A DNA stretch of 14,007 nt, taken from the NCBI GenBank assembly GCA_964420455.1, contig CAYQTO010000097.1:1-14007 (forward strand), read 5' to 3'. Positions 1 through 8,078 of the stretch are shown here, one piece after another. Made by a program: the position numbers and the translations under genes. Position 1 is the first letter of the stretch, and each line of letters opens with the position of its first letter. The notes beneath the pieces were generated by a model that searched no databases, was not told where the DNA came from, and worked only from the letters and a program-made list of their open reading frames with translations. Source of the stretch: CAYQTO01 sp964420455. GTDB lineage: Bacteria > Sumerlaeota > Sumerlaeia > SLMS01.

Positions 1-269
1 CGGCGGCCACGATCGCCTTCGCCCGGGCGGTAGGGGATTTTGGCGCAACCTTGATGGTGGCGGGAAACATCCCCGGGGAGACGCAGACCGCCTCGATCGC
101 CATCTACGAGCTGATGAATGCCGGACGCGACAGCCAGGCGCTTGTGCTCGTTGTGATCGTCAGCCTGGTCTCGCTCGTGGTGCTGGCGGCAACGGCAACA
201 CCTGCGGCAGACTTTTCAGCGCTGGCGGGGCGTGGCCAGTCTCAAAGCAGGTCGAAGTCCCGCTTGTAG
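1..269 (+). CDS. modB: Molybdate ABC transporter permease ModB, C-terminal fragment
   Basis: This is the 3' end of a gene that starts left of the window; the frame is open from base 3 and the stop is TAG at 267-269. The visible 88 residues match the end of the ModB inner-membrane permease, which with ModA and ModC imports molybdate. A cytoplasmic stretch reading ARAVGDFGATLMVAGNIPGE is followed by QTASIAIYELMNAG, the hallmark segment just after the EAA loop that docks on the ATPase. A last hydrophobic helix follows (about residues 47-65 of the fragment, rich in V, L and S), then a short basic tail. Related sulfate or tungstate permeases share the fold, but the NIPGET...SIAIY signature favours ModB. 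The last 28 bases overlap the 3' end of the opposite-strand lipocalin gene. No modA or modC lies to the right, so they would have to be to the left or elsewhere. Confidence 0.88.
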   Translation, partial: AATIAFARAVGDFGATLMVAGNIPGETQTASIAIYELMNAGRDSQALVLVVIVSLVSLVVLAATATPAADFSALAGRGQSQSRSKSRL

Positions 270-1339
270 CCGACGAGTTCGACGTAGCCTTTCCCCGCCA
301 CCGGTTGGCCACGCCAGGTGCCCGAGACGCGGATCGCCCCTTCCCAGTAGGTCGTCCCGGTATAGTCCTCCATGCGCATCTCCTGCTCGGGAAAGACGGG
401 CGTCACGATGATCTCCGCATCGTATTGGGGGAGTTCGATGCGCCAGCCCATGGGATAGGTGGCGCCGGATTCCGGGCTGGTCCAGGTGTCGGTGTGTTGG
501 ATGGTGTATTGCTCGCCGGGGATGGTATGGCGGGTGCCGTCGGCAAGGATGAGCGATCCGCGCGAGAACGGGTTGTAGGTGCCGTCGCGACGCCGGAGGT
601 TATAGACCATCAGGTCCTCGCCGGTCTCGAGCTGGAGGGCGAACCAGTCCCAGCCGACCTCGTCATCGCCGAGCTGGTTCGAGCCAAACTCCTGGTCCAT
701 CCACGATTGGCCGGTAACCTGGTGGGTTTCGCCACGCCAGGTGAGGGTGCCCTCGGTGTCGAGGCGGGTGAAGCTGATGTAGTGGGAGGCAGCGCCGCGC
801 TCGGGGGCCTTCTGGTGGGCGCCGTCCTCGCCGTGGATGACGAAGGGCTTGGCGGCCGTAAGGACGAGATCGACGCCTGCGTCGCCGGTTGTGGTGGTGA
901 CGTGGAGGCGGCCCGCGTCGTCCATGCGGATGCGCCAGTCGCCAATGTGTGTGTCGAGAGTTTCGGTGGAGGCGGCGGCCTGGCCAAAGCCTGGCCGGCC
1001 GATGCGTTCCCACGCGGCGTGCTCGCGGTTCGTCAGATCGCTGATGGCAAAGTGGCCAAGAAGGACCTCGTTGGCGGCGAGGGGCGAATCGACCCAGGCG
1101 GCGCGCGGGGCGAGGGAGTTGCGGAAGATGGTGAACTTGAAGCCGAATTCGCGGCCCTCCGGCGTGGAGAGGTTGCCGGTGAAGTACCACCACTCGGTGC
1201 GAAAGTCGGGATGGGCGGCGTGGTCGCGGGGAAAAGTGAACTGATAACCCGGGAGTGCCTTGCGGAAGGCGGGCTCCGCGGGAGCGAACGCGCCCATGAG
1301 GAGAAAGAGGCTGGCGAGGAGAGCTGTTACGAGACGCAT
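242..1339 (-). CDS. Secreted CrtC/AttH-type lipocalin-like protein (carotenoid 1,2-hydratase family)
   Basis: A 365-aa protein of the CrtC/AttH lipocalin-like family, which holds carotenoid 1,2-hydratases and many uncharacterised exported proteins. The start is ATG at 1339, preceded by GGAG six bases upstream; the frame is open back to 1642 but that part is not protein-like. Residues 1-19 form a signal peptide (MRLV, hydrophobic core, AFA). Family marks are EWWYFTGNL at 49-57, LGHFAISDL at 94-102, the most diagnostic block QSWMDQEFGS...VGWDWFALQL at 211-237, YWEGAIRVSG at 331-340 and GKGYVELVGY at 349-358, together covering both halves of the double-lipocalin fold. The cell location is probably periplasm or outer surface. 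No carotenoid genes are visible, so hydratase activity is not implied. Relatives often sit beside LolE/FtsX-like ABC transporter genes; here it is alone, convergent with modB and divergent from the phosphoesterase. Confidence 0.85.
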   Translation of the reverse strand: MRLVTALLASLFLLMGAFAPAEPAFRKALPGYQFTFPRDHAAHPDFRTEWWYFTGNLSTPEGREFGFKFTIFRNSLAPRAAWVDSPLAANEVLLGHFAISDLTNREHAAWERIGRPGFGQAAASTETLDTHIGDWRIRMDDAGRLHVTTTTGDAGVDLVLTAAKPFVIHGEDGAHQKAPERGAASHYISFTRLDTEGTLTWRGETHQVTGQSWMDQEFGSNQLGDDEVGWDWFALQLETGEDLMVYNLRRRDGTYNPFSRGSLILADGTRHTIPGEQYTIQHTDTWTSPESGATYPMGWRIELPQYDAEIIVTPVFPEQEMRMEDYTGTTYWEGAIRVSGTWRGQPVAGKGYVELVGYKRDFDLL

Positions 1340-1457
1340 GGGGATCTCCGGTTGTGGGGGGCGCCATCGGCTTGTCACAGCGATAGTGCTTGCTTGGGGC
1401 GGACCAATCCGCGGAGTTCCTTGCGCCAATTCAGAGCCCAATCGCAGGGGGTCCGAC
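1340..1457. promoter_or_regulatory. Divergent spacer expected to hold two promoters
   Basis: The 118 bases separate the start of the leftward lipocalin gene from the start of the rightward phosphoesterase-glycosyltransferase pair, so promoters for both should lie here. I see ribosome-binding sequences at each edge: GGAG on the minus strand near 1346-1349 and a run of G near 1447-1451 on the plus strand. There is an 8-base palindrome TCCGCGGA around 1409-1416. I cannot point to a convincing -35/-10 pair on either strand. Confidence 0.35.
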
Positions 1458-3008
1458 ATGAAAAAGCAGGCAGGCTTGTTCTTGATGGCGTTGGTGGCGG
1501 CGTCAGCGCCCGCCATCGGCGAGAAGGCGCGCGGGACGGTCTTCGAGGATCGCAACGCCAATGGGATGCAGGACGAAGGGGAACCGGGCCTCGCCGGGGT
1601 CATGGTTTCAACGACGGACGGCGGCTTGGTCACGACCGGCACCGACGGGACCTATGAAATTGAGGTGGATGACGACGCGATCGTTTTTGCGATCAAGCCG
1701 AGCGGCTACATGCCGCCGGTGGATGACGAGAACCTGCCGCAGTTCTTCTACATCCACAAACCGGAAGGCTCGCCCGTTTCCTTCTACGACGGGGTGGCGC
1801 CCACCGGCTCGCTTCCCGAGGCCATCAACTTTCCGTTCGTTCGTCAGGACGAGTCCGCCCCGTACCGAGTGGTGCTGATGGCGGACACGCAGCCGGAGAC
1901 CTCGCAGGAGGTGACCTGGGTGCGCGACGACGTGCTGGCGGAGTTGCCGGCGGTCGACGCCGCCTTCGGCATGAGCCTGGGCGACATCATGTTCGACCAC
2001 CTGAACCTCTTCGATCCCTACAATCAGTACGTTGCGGCGGTCGGCATTCCGTTCTTCAATGTGATCGGCAACCACGATCTGAACTTTGATGCGCCGAATG
2101 ACGAGTATTCCGACGAAACCTTCAACCGGTACTTTGGGCCCGAGTACTTTGCATTCTATTGGGGCGAGGCGATCTTTTTCGTGCTCGACAACATCCATTG
2201 GGATGGCGGGAAGGAAAGCACCGGCAACTATACGACGATGATCGAGCCGGAGCAGACAGAGTGGATGGCGCGCGTGCTGGAGAACGTGCCGGAGGACAAG
2301 CTGGTGGTCGTGGCGACTCACGCGCAGTTGTGGTCCGCCGGTTCGCGGAATCCCAACATCCGAAACCTCGACCTGCTGTTTGAAGTTCTCAGGGACCGGC
2401 CCCGGGTTTTGGCAGTCAATGGCCACACGCATGTTACGACGAACCGGTTCTTTGGGTCGGAGGACGGCTGGACCGGCGAGGGCACCTTTCAGCACAACAA
2501 TATCACAACGGTGAGTGGCTCCTGGTGGTCCGGCCCGAAGGACCTCCGTGGTATCCCCGTCGCCACCCAGCGCGACGGAACCCCGAACGGGTATCACATC
2601 CTCGAGATCGACGGAAACGACTACACGATCCGCTACAAGGGTGCCGGTCACGACGACGACTACCAAATGCGCATCTACGCGCCCGGCCAGCACTCCAGTG
2701 GCGACAATCCTGGCCGGACCTTCCTTGTGAACGTGTTTGACGGCATGCCCGACGCCACCGTGGAATACCGGATCAACAACGGAAGCTTCCAGCCGATGAC
2801 CTTCGCCCCGCAGCAGGACCCCACCGCCCAGGCCCTTTACAGTGGCCCTCTCGACGCCGGGAAGAGCTGGGTGAATCCCACCACCGCCCACCACGTATGG
2901 GAGGCAACGGTGGCGGGCGACCTGCCGCGCGGCACCCACCGCATCGAGGTGCGCTATACGGACCGGCTCGGCAGGAGCTATACAGCGGCGGACATCTTCA
3001 CGCGTTGA
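1458..3008 (+). CDS. Exported calcineurin-like metallophosphoesterase with N-terminal SdrB-like domain
   Basis: A 516-aa exported phosphoesterase of unknown substrate. ATG 1458 is chosen because it follows a G-rich ribosome-binding sequence and begins a clear signal peptide (MKKQAG, hydrophobic core, residues 1-21); the open frame back to 1260 is not protein-like. Residues about 24-110 look like an SdrB/Cna-B type beta domain, with the calcium-loop-like DRNANGMQDEGEPG. Residues about 130-335 carry the two-metal phosphoesterase motifs: D143-T-Q145, G175-D176 with D180 and H181, G204-N-H-D207, T287-H288 and N321-G-H-T-H325. The first motif has Gln where many families have His, a variant I recall in this secreted subfamily. 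The remaining ~180 residues are a beta-rich C-terminal domain. The stop TGA shares its last base with the ATG of the PAP2-GT39 gene, so the two should be translated together. It may remove phosphate from an envelope or external substrate; this is inferred from context. Confidence 0.88.
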   Translation: MKKQAGLFLMALVAASAPAIGEKARGTVFEDRNANGMQDEGEPGLAGVMVSTTDGGLVTTGTDGTYEIEVDDDAIVFAIKPSGYMPPVDDENLPQFFYIHKPEGSPVSFYDGVAPTGSLPEAINFPFVRQDESAPYRVVLMADTQPETSQEVTWVRDDVLAELPAVDAAFGMSLGDIMFDHLNLFDPYNQYVAAVGIPFFNVIGNHDLNFDAPNDEYSDETFNRYFGPEYFAFYWGEAIFFVLDNIHWDGGKESTGNYTTMIEPEQTEWMARVLENVPEDKLVVVATHAQLWSAGSRNPNIRNLDLLFEVLRDRPRVLAVNGHTHVTTNRFFGSEDGWTGEGTFQHNNITTVSGSWWSGPKDLRGIPVATQRDGTPNGYHILEIDGNDYTIRYKGAGHDDDYQMRIYAPGQHSSGDNPGRTFLVNVFDGMPDATVEYRINNGSFQPMTFAPQQDPTAQALYSGPLDAGKSWVNPTTAHHVWEATVAGDLPRGTHRIEVRYTDRLGRSYTAADIFTR

Positions 3009-5149
3009 TGCCCGATGCACTGAGGATCCTTGACGAAGGGGTTTTCCAGTTCCTTAACGGCGGGCTGGCAAACCCCTTCTTCGACTTCTTCTTCACGACG
3101 ATTACGGACTTCGGTCTTTGGCAGATCCCCATCGCCCTCGCGGCTTTGGGGCTGCTTGTTTTTGGCGACGGGCGGCTGCGGACGACGGTGGTGCTGGCGG
3201 TGCTGTCGGTCCTGCTGGCCGACATGATCGGTCAGGACATGAAGGACTTTTTCGGCCGGTTGCGGCCCTATCTGGCGCTAGGCGAGGAGGCCGTCCGCCT
3301 GCCGGACGGCGGCGCGTCGAGCCGCTCGCCCAGCTTCCCGTCGAACCACGCGGTCAACGTCTTTGCCGCCTGGACGGCCTTTGGCTATTACTTGTGGCCA
3401 GGGCGAAGACTCCTGTGGTTCTCCCTGCTGCCGCTGCCGGTCCTTGTCGCCTTTTCGCGCATCTACGTTGGTGTGCACTTTCCGGCCGATGTGGTGGCCG
3501 GAGCGCTGCTGGGATGCGCGGTCTCCGGCGGGTTGCTGCTCCTCCAGCGTTACCAGCCGGCGATGAGCTTCGACTCGGGAACGGCCCGCGTAAACTGGCC
3601 GGGTGTGGCTGCGTTGCTGCTCGTCGCCTTGTACCTTTACCGCTACTCGATCGCGTCCCGGGCGGTCCTGCCGCTTGTTGCGGAGGAGGCCCAGTACTGG
3701 GACTGGTCGCGGCATCTCGACTGGTCCTACTACAGCAAACCGCCCTTTATCGCCTACCTTATCCGCGTGTTCACGGCGGTCTTCGGGAACAACGAGTTTG
3801 GCGTGCGGAGCGCCGCCGTCACCCTCGCACTGGGGATGACGGTGGTCCTTTGGGTCACCGTCCGCGAGATGTTCGGCTCGAACCGGCTCGCCGCCCTGTG
3901 CGCGCTGGTGCTGAACGTCGTACCGCTTTTCGCGGTGGGGTCGCTGATCCTGACGACCGACACGCCGCTCCTGTTTTTCTGGGGGCTTTGCCTGTATGCG
4001 CTCCATCGGGCGCTCCTCCGCGGGCAGACCGGTTGGTGGTACGCGGCCGGTGTTTTCTTCGGCTTCGGGCTCCTGAGCAAATACGCGATGATCTATGTGG
4101 TGCCGTGCCTCGCGGTGTTCCTTCTTTTGATGCCGGACCAACGGCGATGGCTGCGGCGGCCGGAGCCCTACGCCTTCCTCCTGATCGGGGCGCTGGTTTT
4201 TCTTCCGGTCATCCTCTGGAGCTGGGCGAACGACTGGGTGAACTTCCGTCATGTGGCGGGCCTCGCCAAGGTGGACGAAGGGTTCCGCATCGATTTCGCG
4301 AGCTTTGGCGAGTATGTTGGGAGCCAGGCGGCGCTGGCCTCGCCGGTGCTGTTCGTGTTCATGGTGTGGGGCACGTGGCGGTTGTTCCGCTCGGGCGAAT
4401 GGCGCGACCGCCCGGAGCTGACGTTCCTCGCGTCGTTCGGTGCGCCGGTGTTCCTGATGCTGCTCGTCAAGAGCCTGCAGGGCGACGTCCTGGGGAACTG
4501 GGCCGCTCCGGCGTACTATGCATGGGGGATTTTCGGCGTCTATACGTTCGACGAGATGTTCCGGCGCCGTCTTGGGACGAGGGCGCTGCGCGGATGGATC
4601 GTGCTGGCGGTCGTGGGCTTCATCATTCCTCTCTTTGCGATGTTTGTGCTCTACGACCGGACAATCGCGCGGGGGATGGTACACGGGTTGGGGGCGTTGG
4701 GAATTCCCGTGCGGGCGAATCTGGACCCGGGTTACCAGGCGGTCGGGCACGACGAACTCGGCGAGTGGGTGTCCGATGCCCTGGCGGAGATGGGGGCGGA
4801 GCGGACCTTCATCGTCACGAAGCGGTATCAGGAGGCGGCGGTCTTGGCGTTCTATGTCGAGGGGCAGCCCCGCACCTGGATGGTGAATTTCGGCGATCGG
4901 CGCATGACCCAGTACCAGTTGTGGGGCGTGCCGGGGGAGGAGTTTGCGGGCTGGAACGGGATCTATGTGACGAAGGGTTCGGCGGATTCGCTGAAGGAAC
5001 AGATCGCCGGCCAGGCGGAGGAATGGAGCGGGCCCGAGTATCTGGTGATCGAGGAGGACGGGCTCGAGTACCGCGACTATACACTGTTCCGCTTCTATGG
5101 ATTTTCGGGCGAGTTCCCCGACGCGGTGCTGAAGCCGGGGGACTTCTAG
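3008..5149 (+). CDS. PAP2 lipid phosphatase fused to GT39/ArnT-like membrane glycosyltransferase
   Basis: A 713-aa polytopic membrane protein made of two enzymes. Residues about 1-185 are a PAP2 (type 2 phosphatidic acid phosphatase) domain with all three motifs: K79-x6-R86-P87, P111-S-N-H114 (Asn replaces the usual Gly) and S150-R151-x5-H157-xxx-D161. Residues about 200-713 are a GT39/PMT_2 transferase: an acidic first periplasmic loop A225-E-E-A-Q-Y-W-D-W, then YYSKPPFIAYLIRVF and GNNEFGVRSAAV, many membrane segments and a soluble periplasmic C-terminal part from about 590. Known relatives (ArnT, RgtA-D) move sugars from polyprenyl phosphate onto lipid A or core; known PAP2 relatives include LpxE, LpxF and undecaprenyl-pyrophosphate phosphatases. 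ATG 3008 sits in a TGATG overlap with the upstream stop and has no ribosome-binding sequence of its own, so translation probably depends on coupling. Substrates of both halves are unknown. Confidence 0.9.
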   Translation: MPDALRILDEGVFQFLNGGLANPFFDFFFTTITDFGLWQIPIALAALGLLVFGDGRLRTTVVLAVLSVLLADMIGQDMKDFFGRLRPYLALGEEAVRLPDGGASSRSPSFPSNHAVNVFAAWTAFGYYLWPGRRLLWFSLLPLPVLVAFSRIYVGVHFPADVVAGALLGCAVSGGLLLLQRYQPAMSFDSGTARVNWPGVAALLLVALYLYRYSIASRAVLPLVAEEAQYWDWSRHLDWSYYSKPPFIAYLIRVFTAVFGNNEFGVRSAAVTLALGMTVVLWVTVREMFGSNRLAALCALVLNVVPLFAVGSLILTTDTPLLFFWGLCLYALHRALLRGQTGWWYAAGVFFGFGLLSKYAMIYVVPCLAVFLLLMPDQRRWLRRPEPYAFLLIGALVFLPVILWSWANDWVNFRHVAGLAKVDEGFRIDFASFGEYVGSQAALASPVLFVFMVWGTWRLFRSGEWRDRPELTFLASFGAPVFLMLLVKSLQGDVLGNWAAPAYYAWGIFGVYTFDEMFRRRLGTRALRGWIVLAVVGFIIPLFAMFVLYDRTIARGMVHGLGALGIPVRANLDPGYQAVGHDELGEWVSDALAEMGAERTFIVTKRYQEAAVLAFYVEGQPRTWMVNFGDRRMTQYQLWGVPGEEFAGWNGIYVTKGSADSLKEQIAGQAEEWSGPEYLVIEEDGLEYRDYTLFRFYGFSGEFPDAVLKPGDF

Positions 5150-5169
5150 CTCCGCCGTTATTTTCCCTG

Positions 5170-5189
5170 GTCCCATGTTACGATGGGGC
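5170..5189. repeat. Hairpin between convergent genes, possible weak terminator
   Basis: In the 41-base gap between the PAP2-GT39 fusion (ends 5149) and the LptF/LptG-type gene (ends 5191) there is an inverted repeat. GTCCCAT (5170-5176) pairs with ATGGGGC (5183-5189) through one G-T wobble, around a 6-base loop. The position suits transcription ending from both sides. Neither strand has a T-run after the stem, so this is not a classical intrinsic terminator. Confidence 0.35.
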
Positions 5190-5190
5190 G

Positions 5191-6315
5191 TCAGGCGGCG
5201 CGGTAGGTCCTCAGGAGGTAGATGCCGAGGAGGAGAAAGAGGAGGTTGGGGGCGATGGCGGCGGCGAGGGGTGGGATGGATCCCGTGAGCGCGGCCTGGC
5301 GCGCGCCAATCAGCGCGACGTAATACGCCGCGACCCACACCAGCCCCCCCCCGAAACCGACAACGACGCCGGTCGATGAGGGCCTGAGGATGTGTCCGCA
5401 CATGAGGATGGTCAGGACGAAGGCGCCGGCGGGAATGGCGAAGTTGAAGAAGAGGTAGGTTTCGAGGCGGTAGGTCGGCTTCCCCTGCTCCTGAAAGACG
5501 CGTATATACTCGATAAGTTCGTAGAAGTTGGACTGGTCGGGGCGGAAGCGCTCGCGGAGGTACTCGATGAGGCGTTCCTCAAGCTGGACGCCGTCGAGGT
5601 CGGACTCGCGGAGAATGGGCGCGTCGAGATACTCGACGATGGTGCCGGCCTCGTCCCAGCGCCGGAACTGCGCGTCATAGAAGACCCACTGGGGAATTCC
5701 ATTCACGAACTGGCGTTCGGCGCGGTGGGCGTCCAGGCGCCAGTTGATGGTACTCCAGTCCTCGCCGGTGTCGATGATCATGGGGAGCTGCATCTTCTCG
5801 GTGGCCGGATCGAAGGAGCGGATGGAGAAGAAGCGGTTTCCCTCGCCGCGCTGGAAGACGTTCTGCTCGCGGGTGAGGCCCTCGAGGCTGCGGCCCTCGA
5901 TGTTTATTCGCTCGATGCGGCGGGCAAAGCGGTCAGCTCCGTTGGCCACGAACTCGATGAGAAAGAAACCGCCGATGGAGAAGACGAGGCCGACGAGGAG
6001 ATAGGCAACGGCAAGCCGCGAGGGGCTGATCCCCCCGGCCATGTAGGCGAGCAGTTCGTTCTGGCGGGCCTTGACCGTATAAACGAAGAGCACGGCGAGG
6101 GCGGTGGCGACGGGGATGGTGAAGGAGGCCTGACGGGGGAGGGTGGCGATGTAATACAGCAGGACCCAGCCGAGCTTGGATTCCTCGCCGCCAAAGATGA
6201 AGCGGTTCTTCTCGAGGATGACCGCCACGAAGTAGCCGAGCAGCACGAAGCTGAGGATCGTGAGGAAGGAAAGGAAGAAGGCGCGGAGGAGGTCGCGGTC
6301 GAGGTAGGGGATCAT
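5191..6315 (-). CDS. LptF/LptG (YjgP/YjgQ) family LPS-export permease
   Basis: A 374-aa inner-membrane protein of the LptF/LptG family, whose members pair around the LptB ATPase to extract lipopolysaccharide and pass it to LptC/LptA. The length is usual. The N-terminus (MIPYLDRDLLRAFF) and three early membrane segments (about 12-35, 55-80, 98-122) include RQNELLAYMAGGIS at about 84-97, the coupling-helix region typical of the family. Residues about 130-270 are the periplasmic beta-jellyroll insert, and three more membrane segments follow (about 288-310, 318-340, 347-370). I cannot decide between LptF and LptG, and no partner is in the window. ATG 6315 overlaps the upstream glycosyltransferase stop as ATGA, and its own ribosome-binding sequence is weak, so expression is probably coupled. 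This pairing places the upstream transferase in LPS biology. Confidence 0.88.
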   Translation of the reverse strand: MIPYLDRDLLRAFFLSFLTILSFVLLGYFVAVILEKNRFIFGGEESKLGWVLLYYIATLPRQASFTIPVATALAVLFVYTVKARQNELLAYMAGGISPSRLAVAYLLVGLVFSIGGFFLIEFVANGADRFARRIERINIEGRSLEGLTREQNVFQRGEGNRFFSIRSFDPATEKMQLPMIIDTGEDWSTINWRLDAHRAERQFVNGIPQWVFYDAQFRRWDEAGTIVEYLDAPILRESDLDGVQLEERLIEYLRERFRPDQSNFYELIEYIRVFQEQGKPTYRLETYLFFNFAIPAGAFVLTILMCGHILRPSSTGVVVGFGGGLVWVAAYYVALIGARQAALTGSIPPLAAAIAPNLLFLLLGIYLLRTYRAA

Positions 6316-8078
6316 GGTGTCTCGCTGGCGGGCCAGTTGCCGATGACGACGAGGCTTTCGGGCTCGCCCTGCTCGAAGTAGAAGAAGTCGCCACGGGTGC
6401 GCAAGGACACCTCGGGGGGCGGGGCGGGGCCGGTGCGCTCTCGCTGGTATTTGCGCCACCGGTCGGCGGTGGTTAGGAGGGCGGTGGGCTGGTCGAGGTC
6501 GCTGAGGAGGGCGAAGGCGCGGTTGGGTTCCCCCCGCCCGATCGTCGTGAACATGCCACCGCCGTAGAAGACGATCGTGGGCTCGTCGAATTCCGCCATG
6601 AGGAGTCGCGTGCCCGGAGGAGCGTTCTCGCGGACCCAGGTGGCGATTGACTTCGAGGGGCGGACGGAATCAAGCACGGGGAGGAAGACGAGGGTGGCCA
6701 CGGCGAGCGTGGCGGTCCACGTGGTGGCCATGACGCGGAAGGCAAGTTGGTGGCGGCGGAGGCCCCAGACGGCGGCGCTCGCGAGAAAGGTCGCACCGAG
6801 GCAGGCGCTCATGAGGGCGAGGGCCCATCCCTCGAGCGGCGCCCCCATCAGCGCGATGGCGATGCCGGGGGCGAGGAGGCCGCCGAGGCCCAGCAGCACA
6901 AGCAGCAACGTCCCGGCATGGTGGAGCCATGGTGCCGCGCGCGGTGCGGTGCCCCCCCGGAGGTCATCCCACCAGAGGCCCATCATGATCGCCAGCGCCG
7001 GTACCAGCGGGGCCACGTAATGAGGGAGCTTGGTCTGGACGAAGGAGAACATGAGAAGGGCGGGAAGAATCCAGGACCAGAGGAAGCGCATGGGATTCTC
7101 GCCGCGACGCTTCCACCCCCACCCCAGGGCAACGAGCAACATGGGCGTGAAGGGCAGGACCGCGACAATCAGTACGGGCAGGTAATAGAAGACGGGCCCA
7201 CCGTGGCCCTCCATGGCCTCGGCGGAGCGCTCGATGACATGGCGGCCGACGGAGACCATGAAGAACTGGCCGTCTGTCCGCACCCAGGCGGCGATCAGCC
7301 AGGGCAGGCCGATGAGGCAGAACACGGCGACGCCGGCGACCGAGCGCAACAGCGCCTGGCCGAGGGAGACGGGTTCCGGCGTGCCTTCGCGGCGCCAGGC
7401 GGACCACAGGCGGAAGACGATCAGGGTGAGCAGGATGATGGCCGGGCCCGGCGGACCCTTGAGCAGGGCGGACAGGGCAAGCAGCGCCCACCAGCCGAGC
7501 CGCCGCGGCCAGCTGAAGCCGTGGCGCCACTCCTGCCAGCCGCAGGCCAGCGCACCGACCACCGTCAGCGTGAGGGTGGAATCGATGGTGGCCGCCTTGG
7601 AGATGACCAGCAGAAGCGGGGCGAGGGTGGCGACGATGGCGGCGAAGAGCGCTCCCTCGCGCCGACAGCCAAGCCACATGGCCAGCCAGAAAATGACAAC
7701 GGTTCGTCCGGCACCGAACAGCGCCGACGGGAACCGCATGGCAAATTCGTTCTCGCCAAAGAGCGAGACCGCCCCCGCCATCAGCCAGTAGATGAGGACC
7801 GGCTTGTCATAGCGGATGCCGCCGTTGAAATGGGGGATGATCCAGTCGCCGGTGCGGATCATCTCGCGCGTGGCGGTGGCGTAGCGGGGTTCGTCGCGGT
7901 CCCAGAAGGCGTGGTTGTTGTTCCCCGCGAGATAGACCGCGAAGGCAAAGAGGAAGAGGAGGAGGCTGGTCTGGAGGGGGGACTTCACGGGGGCGGGGAC
8001 CGGATTCCTTTGACCTGCTGGGGGCTGGGGAGGCTTTTGTCCGGACCTTGCGAAGGGCAAGTGATTCGTCGGACCCAT
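6312..8078 (-). CDS. ArnT-like GT39/PMT_2 membrane glycosyltransferase
   Basis: A protein of up to 588 aa, close to the ~550 aa of ArnT. After the first membrane segment (about 37-55) comes the catalytic-loop signature FWDRDEPRYATATREMI (58-74), with D60, D62 and E63 in the place of the ArnT acidic loop. Then follow GDWIIPHFNG, RYDKPVLIYWLM and LFGENEFAMRFPSALFG, all strongly ArnT-like, then many further membrane segments and a soluble C-terminal domain. ArnT transfers aminoarabinose from undecaprenyl phosphate to lipid A phosphate in the periplasm; the sugar and acceptor here are unknown. The start is uncertain. ATG 8078 lies within the CATG shared with the divergent PAP2 ATG and is followed by 30 Pro- and Gln-rich residues, with GGAGG 13 bases upstream; GTG 7988 (residue 31) would start just before the first membrane segment. 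The stop overlaps the LptF/LptG start as ATGA. Confidence 0.9.
   Translation of the reverse strand: MGPTNHLPFARSGQKPPQPPAGQRNPVPAPVKSPLQTSLLLFLFAFAVYLAGNNNHAFWDRDEPRYATATREMIRTGDWIIPHFNGGIRYDKPVLIYWLMAGAVSLFGENEFAMRFPSALFGAGRTVVIFWLAMWLGCRREGALFAAIVATLAPLLLVISKAATIDSTLTLTVVGALACGWQEWRHGFSWPRRLGWWALLALSALLKGPPGPAIILLTLIVFRLWSAWRREGTPEPVSLGQALLRSVAGVAVFCLIGLPWLIAAWVRTDGQFFMVSVGRHVIERSAEAMEGHGGPVFYYLPVLIVAVLPFTPMLLVALGWGWKRRGENPMRFLWSWILPALLMFSFVQTKLPHYVAPLVPALAIMMGLWWDDLRGGTAPRAAPWLHHAGTLLLVLLGLGGLLAPGIAIALMGAPLEGWALALMSACLGATFLASAAVWGLRRHQLAFRVMATTWTATLAVATLVFLPVLDSVRPSKSIATWVRENAPPGTRLLMAEFDEPTIVFYGGGMFTTIGRGEPNRAFALLSDLDQPTALLTTADRWRKYQRERTGPAPPPEVSLRTRGDFFYFEQGEPESLVVIGNWPASETP

Noticed and set aside
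1340..1642. Possible 101-residue N-terminal extension of the lipocalin protein
   Set aside because: It would bury a typical signal peptide; ATG 1339 has a well-placed GGAG, and the extension lies over the start of the divergent gene.
305..1657. Long plus-strand open frame opposite the lipocalin gene
   Set aside because: Gly/Ala/Val-rich translation with no recognisable domain, fully antisense to a gene with strong family motifs; an effect of high GC.
1608..3020. Long minus-strand open frame opposite the phosphoesterase
   Set aside because: His/Arg/Val-rich shadow with no motif; the plus strand carries complete metal-binding motifs.
3118..5379. 753-codon plus-strand frame overlapping the PAP2-GT39 fusion
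   Set aside because: Arg/Gly/Ala-rich out-of-frame translation that crosses the fusion stop and runs into the opposite-strand permease gene; no domain seen.
3278..5401. 707-codon minus-strand frame opposite the fusion
   Set aside because: Arg/Pro/His-rich shadow without family features.
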